DNA of 64,000 nt from Anaerolineaceae bacterium (GCA_016841365.1 JAENZI010000002.1:186001-250000), one strand, 5' to 3'; shown: positions 18,128 to 27,038, numbered from the stretch's first letter. Made by a program: numbers and translations. The notes: generated from the sequence alone by a model not told the origin.

Positions 18128-18922
18128 CTATTTGAGGTCCGCTTTGAGTTCTGCCTGCAGCGCTTGGGAGAAATTTGGCAGGCATTGTTTGATCAGCCGT
18201 TTCGTTTCGACAGAATCACTGAGGGCAGCCATTTGATGGAGAAAGTAAGCTGTTTCAGTGGGAGACTGCTGGGCAAGAGCATCAATGACTTTTCTCAGGT
18301 CTTTAAGGTTGGCGTGCTGCGGGTTACGGACGAGTGGGCTGATCAACCTGAAGATGACCGGTGTATTCTTAAAATCCTGCACCTCCAGGCTTTGTCTCAG
18401 CCCCGACAGACCAATCGAGATTGATTTTGGATCTTGTTGGCTGAGATAGGATTGAATGAAGGATTCCCAAACCGCGGGGAAGATGGTTTGCAGTTGGCTT
18501 GCGCCGGATGCCCAAATATCTGAGATTAAAGCCCGGTCTATGTCGTAAGCCAGCCATCGCTGGAGACGGTCAAGAATGGGTTGTGGGTTATCCACTGGCG
18601 TTTGATTGAGAAGATAAATGGCAACCTGTTTCACTTCCAGATAGGGATCCGTCCACAACTCGTCCGCCAACGCCAGCGTCTCAGCAGTGTTTTGTGCAAC
18701 CCGCGGTTTCAAGTCAATTTTGAGTTGACGGGTGACTGGATGGGGAAGGTTGTATGACCGGTGGACTGACTGAACCTTAATGGATTCGCCTGAGCGCAGG
18801 GTCCGGTTTGCGTAAAAGTCAAATAACACCGACAAGCCCCGATGAAAATTTACCGGTGCCTTGAAATCATTCAGCAAGTCAGCGATTTGAAACCGCAAAC
18901 GCGTTGGATTAACGGCTACCAT
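18128..18922 (-). CDS. HEAT-like repeat protein, possibly AlkD-type DNA alkylation repair family
   Basis: A 264-residue all-helical protein with repeated amphipathic helices, such as DPYLEVKQVAIYLL near residue 90. This spacing resembles AlkD/AlkC-type DNA glycosylases built from HEAT-like repeats, but I cannot place the key Trp/Asp/Arg residues with certainty, so the family call is tentative. It is the last gene of a minus-strand run with proS, 81 nt downstream of the proS stop, and converges with the small 86-residue gene. Confidence 0.5.
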   Translation of the reverse strand: MVAVNPTRLRFQIADLLNDFKAPVNFHRGLSVLFDFYANRTLRSGESIKVQSVHRSYNLPHPVTRQLKIDLKPRVAQNTAETLALADELWTDPYLEVKQVAIYLLNQTPVDNPQPILDRLQRWLAYDIDRALISDIWASGASQLQTIFPAVWESFIQSYLSQQDPKSISIGLSGLRQSLEVQDFKNTPVIFRLISPLVRNPQHANLKDLRKVIDALAQQSPTETAYFLHQMAALSDSVETKRLIKQCLPNFSQALQAELKADLK

Positions 18923-19003
18923 TGGTCCTCAGTTGTTGGCTGACTTCGTCCACTTTTAACAAAACCAGGCTGATCATCGAAAAAACGCAGTTGGCACTTT
19001 TGC

Positions 19004-20440
19004 CTAATAGGCCTTGGCAAAATAGGCTTTTTCAGTCGTTTCTTCACCGCTGAAAATGCATTTTCCCTTGCCGCCAGGTTGCTCCATCGGGATGCAGCGT
19101 AAAGTCGCCTTGGTATCTTCTTTTATCTTTGCTTCGTTTTCCGAGTTGGGCTTCCACCAAACATAGCACCAGCCGTTATTTTCAATGATGTCTTTGAACT
19201 CATCATAATTCTTTGGCTCAAAAATGTGCTCATCACGGAATTTTGTGGCTTTTGCCAGCAAGTTTGCCTGGATTGTCTCTAACATTTCACCCACCGTCTG
19301 GGCGATGCCCTCCTGGGCGACGAAGGATTTCCCTTCCCTGCCGAGGATATCCCTGCGAGCCAGGGCAACGCTATTCTTGGCGACATCTTTCGGGCCGATT
19401 TCCATCCGCAGAGGGACGCCGCGCATTTCCCATTCGTTATACTTGAAACCTGGTGTGACCTCTGCGCGGTCATCGACTTTGACCCGGAACTGGCTGAGTT
19501 CTGCCTTGATTCGATCGACGGTTTCCATGACTTTTTGCTGTTCTTCTTCGTTGCGGAAGATTGGAACGATCACAACCTGGATCGGCGCTAACCGCGGCGG
19601 GAAGATCAAACCCTGATCATCGCCATGGGTCATGATGATCGCCCCGATGAAGCGGGTGGAAAGCCCCCAGGAGGTCGTCCAGCAATATTGCAGGGTGTTA
19701 TTCTCGTCCAAGTACTGAATGTCGAAGGCTTTAGCAAAGTTTTGCCCCAGGTTGTGGCTGGTGCCAGACTGAAGCGCTTTTGTGTCGCCCATCATCGCTT
19801 CGATGGTGTATGAGCGGACAGCACCTGCAAATTTCTCTGTTTCGCTTTTGCGCCCGGGGATGACCGGCACTGCTGCCTCATTGAGGGCAAAGTCGGTATA
19901 GATGTTCAGCATCTGCAGGGTTTCTGCTTCTGCTTCTTCAGCGGTGGCATGGGCGGTATGCCCTTCCTGCCAGTAGAATTCCAGTGTACGCAAGAAGAGG
20001 CGTGTGCGCATCTCCCAGCGGACGACATTTCCCCATTGGTTGATCAGCACCGGCAGGTCTCTGTAAGACTGGATCCACTTGGAATACATGTGGCCGATGA
20101 TAGTTTCGGAGGTCGGTCGCACGATCAGGGGTTCCTCAAGTTCAGAACCGCCGCCGATTGTGACGACCGCCAGCTCTGGGGAGAAGCCCTCGACGTGTTC
20201 CTTTTCTTTTTCGAGGAAGGACATGGGGATAAAGAGCGGGAAGGCGGCATTCACGTGCCCGGTCGCCTTAAAGCGGGTGTCAAGTGCGTTCTGGATATTC
20301 TCCCAGAGCGCCCAGCCATAGGGTCGGACGACCATACAGCCGCGCACGGGGGCATAATCTGCCAGTTCAGCCCGTTGCACGAGTTGGTTGTACCACTCGG
20401 AGTAATTTTCTGATCTTGGGGTTAATTTCTTTTCATCCAT
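19004..20440 (-). CDS. proS: Prolyl-tRNA synthetase, archaeal/eukaryotic-like type
   Basis: Charges tRNA-Pro. At 478 residues it lacks the editing insertion of the bacterial type. The class II core begins with YAPVRGCMVVRPYGWALWE and includes LIVRPTSETIIG. The anticodon-binding domain is followed by a C-terminal extension ending in Tyr (AKAY), as in the archaeal/eukaryotic-like ProS found also in several bacterial phyla. The gene follows the LOG-family gene by 25 nt, on the same strand. Confidence 0.95.
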   Translation of the reverse strand: MDEKKLTPRSENYSEWYNQLVQRAELADYAPVRGCMVVRPYGWALWENIQNALDTRFKATGHVNAAFPLFIPMSFLEKEKEHVEGFSPELAVVTIGGGSELEEPLIVRPTSETIIGHMYSKWIQSYRDLPVLINQWGNVVRWEMRTRLFLRTLEFYWQEGHTAHATAEEAEAETLQMLNIYTDFALNEAAVPVIPGRKSETEKFAGAVRSYTIEAMMGDTKALQSGTSHNLGQNFAKAFDIQYLDENNTLQYCWTTSWGLSTRFIGAIIMTHGDDQGLIFPPRLAPIQVVIVPIFRNEEEQQKVMETVDRIKAELSQFRVKVDDRAEVTPGFKYNEWEMRGVPLRMEIGPKDVAKNSVALARRDILGREGKSFVAQEGIAQTVGEMLETIQANLLAKATKFRDEHIFEPKNYDEFKDIIENNGWCYVWWKPNSENEAKIKEDTKATLRCIPMEQPGGKGKCIFSGEETTEKAYFAKAY

Positions 20441-20465
20441 TTTCGTTTTCTTTTCTGTCTTGTGA

Positions 20466-21017
20466 TTAAGCTGCTGTTAGGTTAAAAAATTTATCTAATA
20501 TTTCAAGTGCGCCGCTTGGATTTGGCGCGAAAACGAGATACTCGCGGTGCTCCATGCGGATATACTCGCCCAATTGTGTAAAAAAGCTTTCCATGACCCT
20601 GTGCCACTGGCTGCCGATCAGAATAACCGGCTTGGGCTCCAACGCGTGAATCGCCAGTTGGTTCCAGGTTTGGCAGATCTCGAGCAGTGTGCCTACCCCG
20701 CCCGGCAGGGCAATTGCGGCATCGCAATGATCAACCAGCGTATACAGGCGTTCTCTCAACGTTTCGCAGCGCCATTCTTCAGCGACCCATTCATTTGGCC
20801 CGATCGGGCGCCAGTTCTCAATTTCCTGGCAGGTCACACCGATCACATGCGTGCCGGTTTCGCTGGCGCCTTTTGATACGGCTTCCATTGTACCCATATA
20901 GCCGCCGGTTAGCACAGTCAGGCCGGCACTGCCGAGAAGTTTGCCGAGTTGATATGCCTGCTGATAAGGCTCAGAACCAGGCTGAGGATTGGAACCGCCA
21001 AATACGCTAACTTTCAT
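20466..21017 (-). CDS. LOG family / TIGR00725-like Rossmann protein
   Basis: A 183-residue Rossmann-like protein starting KVSVFGGSNP, with GGYMGTMEAVSKGA and the PGGVGTLLEI motif. The PGGxGTxxE signature is shared by lysine-decarboxylase-like LOG proteins that release cytokinin-type bases from nucleotides, and by their bacterial homologues of unclear role. The start at 21017 (AAGGA about 11 nt upstream) overlaps the end of the MazG-like gene by 11 nt; longer in-frame starts lie inside that gene. The pairing suggests a nucleotide-housekeeping role. Confidence 0.85.
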   Translation of the reverse strand: MKVSVFGGSNPQPGSEPYQQAYQLGKLLGSAGLTVLTGGYMGTMEAVSKGASETGTHVIGVTCQEIENWRPIGPNEWVAEEWRCETLRERLYTLVDHCDAAIALPGGVGTLLEICQTWNQLAIHALEPKPVILIGSQWHRVMESFFTQLGEYIRMEHREYLVFAPNPSGALEILDKFFNLTAA

Positions 21018-21348
21018 TTTGTTTTTCATCCTTTTTGTTGTTAAACTTACCATCCCATGTACGATCTGCGTTAACTTTGAGCTTTTCGAGCACAGCTTCT
21101 TCCAGATCAATCCCCGAGATGCTGGCAAGCTGTAAAAGGTACAAGGCAACATCGGCTAATTCACTGGCTAAAAGAGAGGAATCGGCTGTTTTATCCTGCC
21201 ATTGAAAATGCTCCAACACCTCTGCTGCCTCGATGCTGAGGGAGGCGGCCAGGTTTCTGGGCGTTTGCGGACGGGGGCTGTTTGGGTCGTACCAGCCCTT
21301 TCCCTGCACGAATTCGTGCATCAGCTCTGTTAATTCCTGAATATCCAT
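21007..21348 (-). CDS. MazG-like nucleotide pyrophosphohydrolase
   Basis: A 113-residue protein of the all-alpha NTP-PPase superfamily (RS21-C6/MazG-like), which hydrolyses nucleoside triphosphates, often non-canonical or dCTP-like ones. Metal-binding acidic residues are visible in SIEAAEVLEHFQW and SELADVALYLLQLA. The C-terminus is Lys/Glu-rich. It is the first gene of the run mazG-LOG-proS-AlkD-like. A TATAAT box lies so close to the ATG that the message may be almost leaderless, and no Shine-Dalgarno is evident. Confidence 0.88.
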   Translation of the reverse strand: MDIQELTELMHEFVQGKGWYDPNSPRPQTPRNLAASLSIEAAEVLEHFQWQDKTADSSLLASELADVALYLLQLASISGIDLEEAVLEKLKVNADRTWDGKFNNKKDEKQNES

Positions 21349-21356
21349 AACTCAAA

Positions 21357-21362
21357 ATTATA
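21357..21362 (-). promoter_or_regulatory. -10 box directly upstream of the mazG-like start
   Basis: TATAAT on the minus strand ends 8 nt before the ATG at 21348, with a weak TTTTGG 17 nt upstream. Transcription would start within a few bases of the start codon. Confidence 0.45.
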
Positions 21363-21417
21363 CATGATTTAACAGTCTCCCAAAATTTTCCTTGATTGAT
21401 CAGCACACCCTAGCCGA

Positions 21418-22248
21418 TTAGATTTTCTCCGCCAGCACGCCAAAGGCACGGGGTTTGGGCGTGACCTTGAAACCGGCTTGCTTGAGCCTTTCTACCACTC
21501 CCCGGCCGACAGACGCCCCAGATTTGCTTTTGGGGTTGCCGATGTAGTGAAAAAGCCGGCCATTCGCTTTGAGGATCCTGTAAAAAGTGTCGTAAATGGC
21601 TTTTGAATACAGGTGCCCGGCGAGGTTGAAGGTGGGTGGGTCGTGAATGACCGCATTAAAATGCTCATTTTCAAACTGATCGGCCAGGTCATAACTATCG
21701 CCGACCAATTTGACGATTTTTGGGTTTGAAAATAGTTCTCTTGACCATGGGTTCTGGCGGCAGATATTGAGTACGACCGGATCGAATTCAATGGTGATCA
21801 CTTCCTCAGCCGTGCGGGCTGCCAGGATGGCGGTGTAGCCCAATCCTGTAGTGGTATCGAGGATACGCCCGTAAGGTTTGGCAAGCGCCCTGATTTTTTC
21901 GGAAGTATCTTCCAACGGTGTTGTGTCTTTGATGCGATGCATTGGGATGCCGGAGATCAACATGGTCGGTGATTTGGGGGTTGGCATCAGGCTGTAATAG
22001 CGGTTTGTGATGGCTGAAAAATCCTCAACCTTATGCAGATCGCCATCAGCCAACCTGAAACAGCCATTTTCTTCCTCGTTGATTCGGTCGACTTGAGGAA
22101 AGGTCAAAATCTGCCCATCAAGCAGCAACCAGCCTTCAGGCGTGCGCTCTACATTTGTCGTGGTTAATCCCAGGTCGAGGGACAGAGGCATGACTGCTGC
22201 AGTATTTGAACTACTCAAAGGGCGTGTTTGGTAATGCGAAAAAATCAT
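21418..22248 (-). CDS. SAM-dependent methyltransferase, COG2521-like
   Basis: A Rossmann-fold methyltransferase of 276 residues from the ATG at 22248; an in-frame TTG at 22284 has no better site. Motif I is ILDTTTGLGYTAILAA, followed by ITIEFDP (acidic strand end), and the motif IV-like segment is IHDPPTFN, which suggests methylation of a nitrogen or base substrate. The arrangement resembles a family first described in archaea (COG2521, predicted methyltransferases). The substrate is unknown. It is separated from the upstream FtsB-like gene by a terminator and from mazG by about 70 nt. Confidence 0.8.
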   Translation of the reverse strand: MIFSHYQTRPLSSSNTAAVMPLSLDLGLTTTNVERTPEGWLLLDGQILTFPQVDRINEEENGCFRLADGDLHKVEDFSAITNRYYSLMPTPKSPTMLISGIPMHRIKDTTPLEDTSEKIRALAKPYGRILDTTTGLGYTAILAARTAEEVITIEFDPVVLNICRQNPWSRELFSNPKIVKLVGDSYDLADQFENEHFNAVIHDPPTFNLAGHLYSKAIYDTFYRILKANGRLFHYIGNPKSKSGASVGRGVVERLKQAGFKVTPKPRAFGVLAEKI

Positions 22249-22281
22249 AGTTTCAATTGGTCTAATTTGGTGAGTTATGAG

Positions 22282-22317
22282 CAAAAAACAACAGGAGCGT
22301 TACAATCAGCGCCCCTG
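22282..22317 (-). terminator. Intrinsic terminator of the FtsB/DivIC-like gene
   Basis: On the minus strand CAGGGGCG pairs with CGCTCCTG (one G-U) across 10 nt, then TTGTTTTTTG. Confidence 0.8.
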
Positions 22318-22352
22318 CTTTGATTAATCTGGGAAATTATGATTCTGGGCGG

Positions 22353-22727
22353 TCAGTCACCGAAAAAGAGTTCTTGCCAGATCTCCCATTTTTCGATTTC
22401 ATCGATCACAGCATCTTCAGCTGGGGGTTGGGTGACTACCGGGTTGGCTGGCTGCATGATGATGATGGGGATATCCCCATCCTGAACCATGGCTGCTTCT
22501 TCTCGCGCCCACTTTTCAACAGCCTCATCCGATTTAGTAAACTCAAGATCAGCCTGCAAAGCGTCCCGCGTAGCCACCAGGTCAGCGTATCTTTGCTTCA
22601 GGTCTTTCTCCTGGCTGCGCAACTTTGAGAGCAGCACCATGCGCTGGTTAAAATCTAAGAGCATGAACACCAATACGATGACCAGCACAACCAGAATGAT
22701 TCGCTTGTCTTTCAGGATCTTTTTCAT
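22353..22727 (-). CDS. FtsB/DivIC-like septum formation initiator protein
   Basis: A 124-residue single-pass membrane protein: short basic N-terminus, one membrane helix (residues 10-25), then a coiled coil (RSQEKDLKQRYADLVATRDA) and the segment EKWAREEAAMV that matches the family pattern of FtsB/DivIC. These proteins link the divisome with FtsL and FtsQ/DivIB. A Pro-rich acidic tail ends the protein. AGGGAA lies just before the ATG. It is a single-gene unit between the tRNA and a terminator. Confidence 0.85.
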   Translation of the reverse strand: MKKILKDKRIILVVLVIVLVFMLLDFNQRMVLLSKLRSQEKDLKQRYADLVATRDALQADLEFTKSDEAVEKWAREEAAMVQDGDIPIIIMQPANPVVTQPPAEDAVIDEIEKWEIWQELFFGD

Positions 22728-22800
22728 AATTCCCTAAAAATGATATCTAAGAGCCTTTGTTACAATTATTGTACCATTTAACAATATCCTGAGGATATTA

Positions 22801-22830
22801 AAGCAAAACCCCTCAAGTGATTTGAGGGGT
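22801..22830 (-). terminator. Intrinsic terminator of tRNA-Leu
   Basis: ACCCCTCAA/TTGAGGGGT, perfect 9-bp stem with a 5-nt loop, followed on the minus strand by TTTTGCTT. It starts 3 nt after the tRNA 3' end. Confidence 0.88.
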
Positions 22831-22833
22831 AAG

Positions 22834-22918
<85 letters not shown>

Positions 22919-22929
22919 GATAGGTCTTT

Positions 22930-22957
22930 ATTCTATCCAAAATTTGCAATTTGTCAA
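22930..22957 (-). promoter_or_regulatory. Promoter of tRNA-Leu
   Basis: Perfect TTGACA, 16 nt, TAGAAT on the minus strand; the -10 box ends 11 nt before the mature tRNA. Confidence 0.8.
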
Positions 22958-23088
22958 CAGGAAATGCCCTTTGGAATATCTGTGAATTTCCGTCGATGTT
23001 CATTTTATGAATAGCGAAAAATTCAGGTAAAATTATTTGCATAGGCAAATGGATTTATTGTTAAGATTAATTACACAAGGAGACAAAT

Positions 23089-24405
23089 TTGAAAAATAAA
23101 ACCCGAACTTACATATGGCTCGCTTTTTATTTTATCGTGGTGTTTATCCCACTAATTCTGCTGATGATTTTGCCTCGTCCTGAGGGAAGAGAGTTTTTAC
23201 GTGAAGTATCCGTCGCTTTAGGCTTTTTGGGCATGGCTTTACTCGGCCTTCAGACGATACCGACATCACGCCTGAAATTCTTCACAAAAGCCTTTCCGAT
23301 GGACACACTCTACACGCTCCATCACAGGCTATCCATCCTAACCGTTTTGATCATCCTCATTCATCCGATTTTGTTGTTCATCAACAACCCGGCAACGCTG
23401 CAATTATTGAATGTGTTTACTGCGCCCTGGCGTGCCAAAGCTGCTGTGATTTCGCTGGTTGCAATGTTCCTGTTAATCGTTTCATCGGTATGGCGGGAAG
23501 TGATGAAGCTCAAGTATGATGTCTGGCGCTGGATCCATGATGGTTTGTCGTTTTTGGCGATCGGCTTGGCTTTATTCCATATGTTCAAGGTCAATTATTA
23601 CATGTCCCTCACCTATCAAAAGGTGCTTTGGCTGAGTCTGACAGGGATTTGGCTTGCCATCATTCTCTACATCCGGGTTGTCCGCCCAATTATCATGCTC
23701 AAAACACCCTATAAGATTGTGAAAATTGTGGAAGAACGCGGTAATTGTTGGTCACTATATCTTGAACCGGATGGACACGAAGGTTTGGACTTTGAAGCAG
23801 GGCAATTTGCCTGGATCACAACAGAATCGCCCTTCATCTTCAGGGAAAACCCGTTTTCATTTTCAACCAATGCGGATCACGATGATGATTACATTGGCTT
23901 TACGATCAAAGAGCTGGGCGATTTCACCAGCACGATCAAAGATATGAAACCAGGACAGACCGTTTATGTTGATGGTCCCTTTGGCAATTTCAGCATGGAT
24001 GAGCATGAACACAAAGATATGGTATTCATCGCAGGCGGTATCGGATCAGCACCGGTGATGAGCATGTTGAGAACGCTTGCGGATCGTCAATCTGAAGCAA
24101 AGATAGTGTTCTTATATGGTAACCCGACCTGGGACTCGATCATCTATCGAGAAGAGCTGGAAGAAATTGATAAGGCAGACAATATTAAAATTGTCCACGT
24201 TCTTGAGCGGCCGCCTGAGGGGTGGGAGGGTGAACGGGGCTTTATCAACACCGAAATTTTAAAGCGGCATCTGCCTGAGAATTACAAGGATTCGACATAC
24301 TTCATGTGCGGACCATTACCGATGATCAATGCCGTAGAAGCTTGTTTTAAAGAGCTGCACATCCCCGCGACCCATGTGTTTTCAGAACAGTATGAGATGG
24401 CATAA
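23089..24405 (+). CDS. NOX/ferric-reductase-like membrane flavocytochrome
   Basis: A 438-residue membrane protein that should move electrons from NAD(P)H through FAD and two haems across the membrane. The N-terminal half has about six helices and two His pairs with identical spacing (H78/H92 and H150/H164), the H-x13-H layout of ferric reductase and NADPH oxidase domains. The C-terminal half is a ferredoxin-reductase module: RENPFSFST (FAD), GGIGSAPVMSMLR (NAD(P) phosphate loop) and YFMCGPLPMI. The start is TTG, 6 nt after AAGGAG. The final acceptor (ferric iron, oxygen, other) is unknown. A membrane peptide gene follows at 11 nt. Confidence 0.9.
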   Translation: MKNKTRTYIWLAFYFIVVFIPLILLMILPRPEGREFLREVSVALGFLGMALLGLQTIPTSRLKFFTKAFPMDTLYTLHHRLSILTVLIILIHPILLFINNPATLQLLNVFTAPWRAKAAVISLVAMFLLIVSSVWREVMKLKYDVWRWIHDGLSFLAIGLALFHMFKVNYYMSLTYQKVLWLSLTGIWLAIILYIRVVRPIIMLKTPYKIVKIVEERGNCWSLYLEPDGHEGLDFEAGQFAWITTESPFIFRENPFSFSTNADHDDDYIGFTIKELGDFTSTIKDMKPGQTVYVDGPFGNFSMDEHEHKDMVFIAGGIGSAPVMSMLRTLADRQSEAKIVFLYGNPTWDSIIYREELEEIDKADNIKIVHVLERPPEGWEGERGFINTEILKRHLPENYKDSTYFMCGPLPMINAVEACFKELHIPATHVFSEQYEMA

Positions 24406-24416
24406 AAGGAGATAGA

Positions 24417-24515
24417 ATGGATATTCAACATTGTGTCGAACGCTGGTTACTTATGGCTACTGTGATATTGGTTGTGGTTCTGACCGTGCTGTTTGCCCTC
24501 GTGCAGGGAGGGTAG
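24417..24515 (+). CDS. 32-residue single-pass membrane peptide
   Basis: A short gene starting at ATG 24417, preceded by AAAAGGAGA at a good distance. It encodes a polar N-terminus (MDIQHCVERW), a single hydrophobic helix rich in Val/Leu (residues 11-29) and a VQGG end. It lies 11 nt after the flavocytochrome and before the terminator, so it is in the same transcript. It may be a small subunit or stabiliser of the flavocytochrome, by analogy with small membrane subunits of other redox complexes; this role is inferred. Confidence 0.7.
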   Translation: MDIQHCVERWLLMATVILVVVLTVLFALVQGG

Positions 24516-24554
24516 CCAGTAATCTTATCTGGACAATTCAATCGTGTTAAACAT

Positions 24555-24585
24555 AAAGGGACTACCTCACGAGGCAGTCCCTTTT
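24555..24585. terminator. Bidirectional terminator between flavocytochrome and cytochrome c genes
   Basis: AAGGGACT-A-CCTC pairs with GAGG-C-AGTCCCTT, with one A/C mismatch and a 2-nt apex. TTTT follows on the plus strand and TTTATG on the minus strand. Confidence 0.8.
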
Positions 24586-24615
24586 GGGTTTCTATTAAGA
24601 AGATTCTTGCTTGGC

Positions 24616-25740
24616 TTATTCAGGCCGGGTCAGGCTTGCCAGGTCAACTGAAATGGCTTCTGAGAGGTTATCCATCGTGTCATACATCACCTGGATAAGA
24701 TAGCGTGCGTTATGCATAAAGCCACCCGGATCTTCTGCCACAAGATGATAATTGTAGGTCGCTCTTACAAGCCTGGGCGTCCAACTCTGGTATTGGTTGC
24801 CGAAGTTGATTTCGCCATCGTCTGCTTCGCCGTTGCCATTCGGATCGACATACCAATAGGGAAACTGCGCGGCATATAAGATGGGTTCACCGATCACATC
24901 GGCAGCGTAGGCTTGAATGGAGTCATAGAGCATTTCGTGAACAGTGATCAACTCACCGTAGATGCCCTCGGTGGTGTCGCCATCGCCGTCAAAATCGGGT
25001 GTATCATCAACACGGATTGAGCGTAAGTCGCCAAGATCGCTGACGGCGGGATGGCAGGCAGCACAATCGCTGGCTGTAATTTCAAGCGAGTGCGGATCGT
25101 GACAATCGACACATTGCTGATAGTCTTCTACATGTGGATAGTAGCCAATGTAGTCCTTACCCGGGAATTCGTATCCGACCTGGACTTCGCTGCCGTAGCG
25201 GACAGCACCAGCGACTTTATAATGGACGTTAATGAATCCAAGATCTTCATTCACCTCATCATCAGTCAGGTCAACGGTTGCATCTGCGACAGCAACACCT
25301 GAGCGGGTGCCCTGGTGGCATTCAGCACAATTGACGCTTGATTCGAGGGTGTCAACGGTATCGCCAGAGGGGAAGTAAGCAATTTCCTTTTCATGTGCGG
25401 AAGGGTTGTGGCACACAAAACAACTGACCACAGACCCAATTTCTGCTGCTGCGTCGACAATCTGTGGCTCGCTGCCATCTTCACCGAGGTAGTCTAAGTA
25501 ACCGTATGCGCTGTGGCATTTAGCACAGTTTGCTGGAACTTCAGCCGGATCGTCTTCGTCCCAGTGGACAAAGGCTTCTGCCTCCGCATCAGCGTGACCA
25601 GATTCGTCCCATTTTGCACTGATCGCCTGGACCGTTTCCGGTCGGGGTTCGGGTGGCAGGACAACCTGCCCAATCAGGATGACGGCCAATCCCCCCAGAA
25701 AAAAGAAAATAATGAGTAAAGGCCAAACGTATTTTTTCAT
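24616..25740 (-). CDS. Membrane-anchored pentaheme c-type cytochrome
   Basis: A 374-residue exported protein with an N-terminal membrane anchor (residues 5-27) and five CXXCH haem sites at about 72-76, 107-111, 138-142, 210-214 and 226-230. Additional His residues could be distal ligands. The last 140 residues are haem-free, with Asp/Gly-rich loops (DFDGDGDTTEG, DPNGNGEADDGE) that look calcium-binding, and a segment with His and Tyr (FPYWYVD). It does not match a standard tetrahaem NapC/NrfH. It probably carries electrons outside the membrane; the partner could be the convergent flavocytochrome, although they are separate transcripts. Confidence 0.88.
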   Translation of the reverse strand: MKKYVWPLLIIFFFLGGLAVILIGQVVLPPEPRPETVQAISAKWDESGHADAEAEAFVHWDEDDPAEVPANCAKCHSAYGYLDYLGEDGSEPQIVDAAAEIGSVVSCFVCHNPSAHEKEIAYFPSGDTVDTLESSVNCAECHQGTRSGVAVADATVDLTDDEVNEDLGFINVHYKVAGAVRYGSEVQVGYEFPGKDYIGYYPHVEDYQQCVDCHDPHSLEITASDCAACHPAVSDLGDLRSIRVDDTPDFDGDGDTTEGIYGELITVHEMLYDSIQAYAADVIGEPILYAAQFPYWYVDPNGNGEADDGEINFGNQYQSWTPRLVRATYNYHLVAEDPGGFMHNARYLIQVMYDTMDNLSEAISVDLASLTRPE

Positions 25741-25841
25741 AATGGTCTTCTCCCTTTTACAAATGATACGATTAGAACGTGCTTTAATTTTACTATAGAA
25801 ATTTTGGAAGTATGTAACTATCCGGTGATGACAAGTTTCGG

Positions 25842-25847
25842 TATAAT
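25842..25847 (+). promoter_or_regulatory. Candidate -10 box for the deacetylase/M23 run
   Basis: TATAAT 40 nt before the lipoprotein start codon; no convincing -35 box. Confidence 0.35.
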
Positions 25848-25886
25848 CTTAACAATTATTCTTTATTGTTATGAACCGCTGTCCTT

Positions 25887-27038
25887 ATGAAATTTTCTAA
25901 GTTCTTCTTTGTGTCAGGTTTATTGTTACTGCTGGCGGCTTGTGTTCAACCTTCAGCGGCGCTTTCTGATACATTGAGGGGGGATACTGCAACCCAACCC
26001 ATTGAATTTCAAGCGACAACGCTTGTGCCTTCGATAACGTCGACGATAACCCATACGCCGACTGCAACTGCAACACGCACCCCTAACCCAACCGCAACGC
26101 GGACAGCAATCTCTCCGACACCTACGCCAACCATCCCAACGGTGACGACATTCATTGCAGATGAATTGAGCCCGATTGTGACCCCCGTGGGTTATTTGGC
26201 GGATACCTGCAAATACCTTGAAAACCGGTGGGGGCGTGGGAAGAGCGAACCTGGCACGATTGTTGTACCTATAATGTTCCACTCGATCGCCAAACCTGGG
26301 AGGGTGATCAGTGACGCAACGACTATCTCTACAGAATACTTCGAATTTTTCATGGCATATGCAGAGGAACTGGGCTTTTCAACGATCACGATGGATGAAC
26401 TGGTTGGATTTTTGACAGAAAACGAAAAAATACCTGAGCGGTCAATGCTTCTCATTCTTGATGACCGCCGCCCGGGTGTAACGGAATTATTTATGCCCTA
26501 CCTTGAAGCAAACGATTGGACTTTGACGCTGGCCTGGCCAACGACCGCAGGCACAAATGAGGAACTCTGGGCTCGCATGGAGTCTTTGGCTGAATCAGGA
26601 CGGCTGGATGTGCAATCACATGGGCATGATCACATCTATATTCAGGATTACACACCTTTTGAAGAGATTGAAGAAGAAATTTACCGTCCAATCGAGGTGA
26701 TCCAGGCGCATTTCGGCACAACACCTTCGGCAATCATCTGGCCTGGCGGTAATTTTAATGATGAGGCGATCCAGTTGGCGCAAGAAGCAGGGTTAAGGTT
26801 TGGGTTCACCGTCTATTCCCGGGGACCGCTGATGTTCAACTGGATTCCGCTGGGTGCGGCAGAGATGGAGATGGATGCAACGTTATACGTGCTGCCCCGT
26901 TACTGGTCAACGGCGGCTGATGTCGCCCTTAATCAGGCGGTTGCCATCAGCGAAGCAGCGAAGCAGGCGGCAAATGGCGTCAAGGCTGACGAACTGTATT
27001 ATTTAGAACACTATTGCCCGGCTTTCAAAAGGGATTAA
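25887..27038 (+). CDS. Polysaccharide-deacetylase (NodB-fold) lipoprotein
   Basis: A 383-residue exported lipoprotein with lipobox LLAAC (Cys19). A Thr/Pro-rich linker of about 60 residues leads to a NodB-type domain from residue 120 on. Motif 1 is LLILDDRRPG (metal Asp) and motif 2 SHGHDH (metal His pair), with PGG later. These enzymes remove acetyl groups from chitin, peptidoglycan or other N-acetylated glycans. No Shine-Dalgarno is obvious before the ATG. It starts a tandem run: the first of three M23 paralogues begins 4 nt after its stop, so it probably modifies the same wall or glycan those proteins act on. Confidence 0.88.
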   Translation: MKFSKFFFVSGLLLLLAACVQPSAALSDTLRGDTATQPIEFQATTLVPSITSTITHTPTATATRTPNPTATRTAISPTPTPTIPTVTTFIADELSPIVTPVGYLADTCKYLENRWGRGKSEPGTIVVPIMFHSIAKPGRVISDATTISTEYFEFFMAYAEELGFSTITMDELVGFLTENEKIPERSMLLILDDRRPGVTELFMPYLEANDWTLTLAWPTTAGTNEELWARMESLAESGRLDVQSHGHDHIYIQDYTPFEEIEEEIYRPIEVIQAHFGTTPSAIIWPGGNFNDEAIQLAQEAGLRFGFTVYSRGPLMFNWIPLGAAEMEMDATLYVLPRYWSTAADVALNQAVAISEAAKQAANGVKADELYYLEHYCPAFKRD

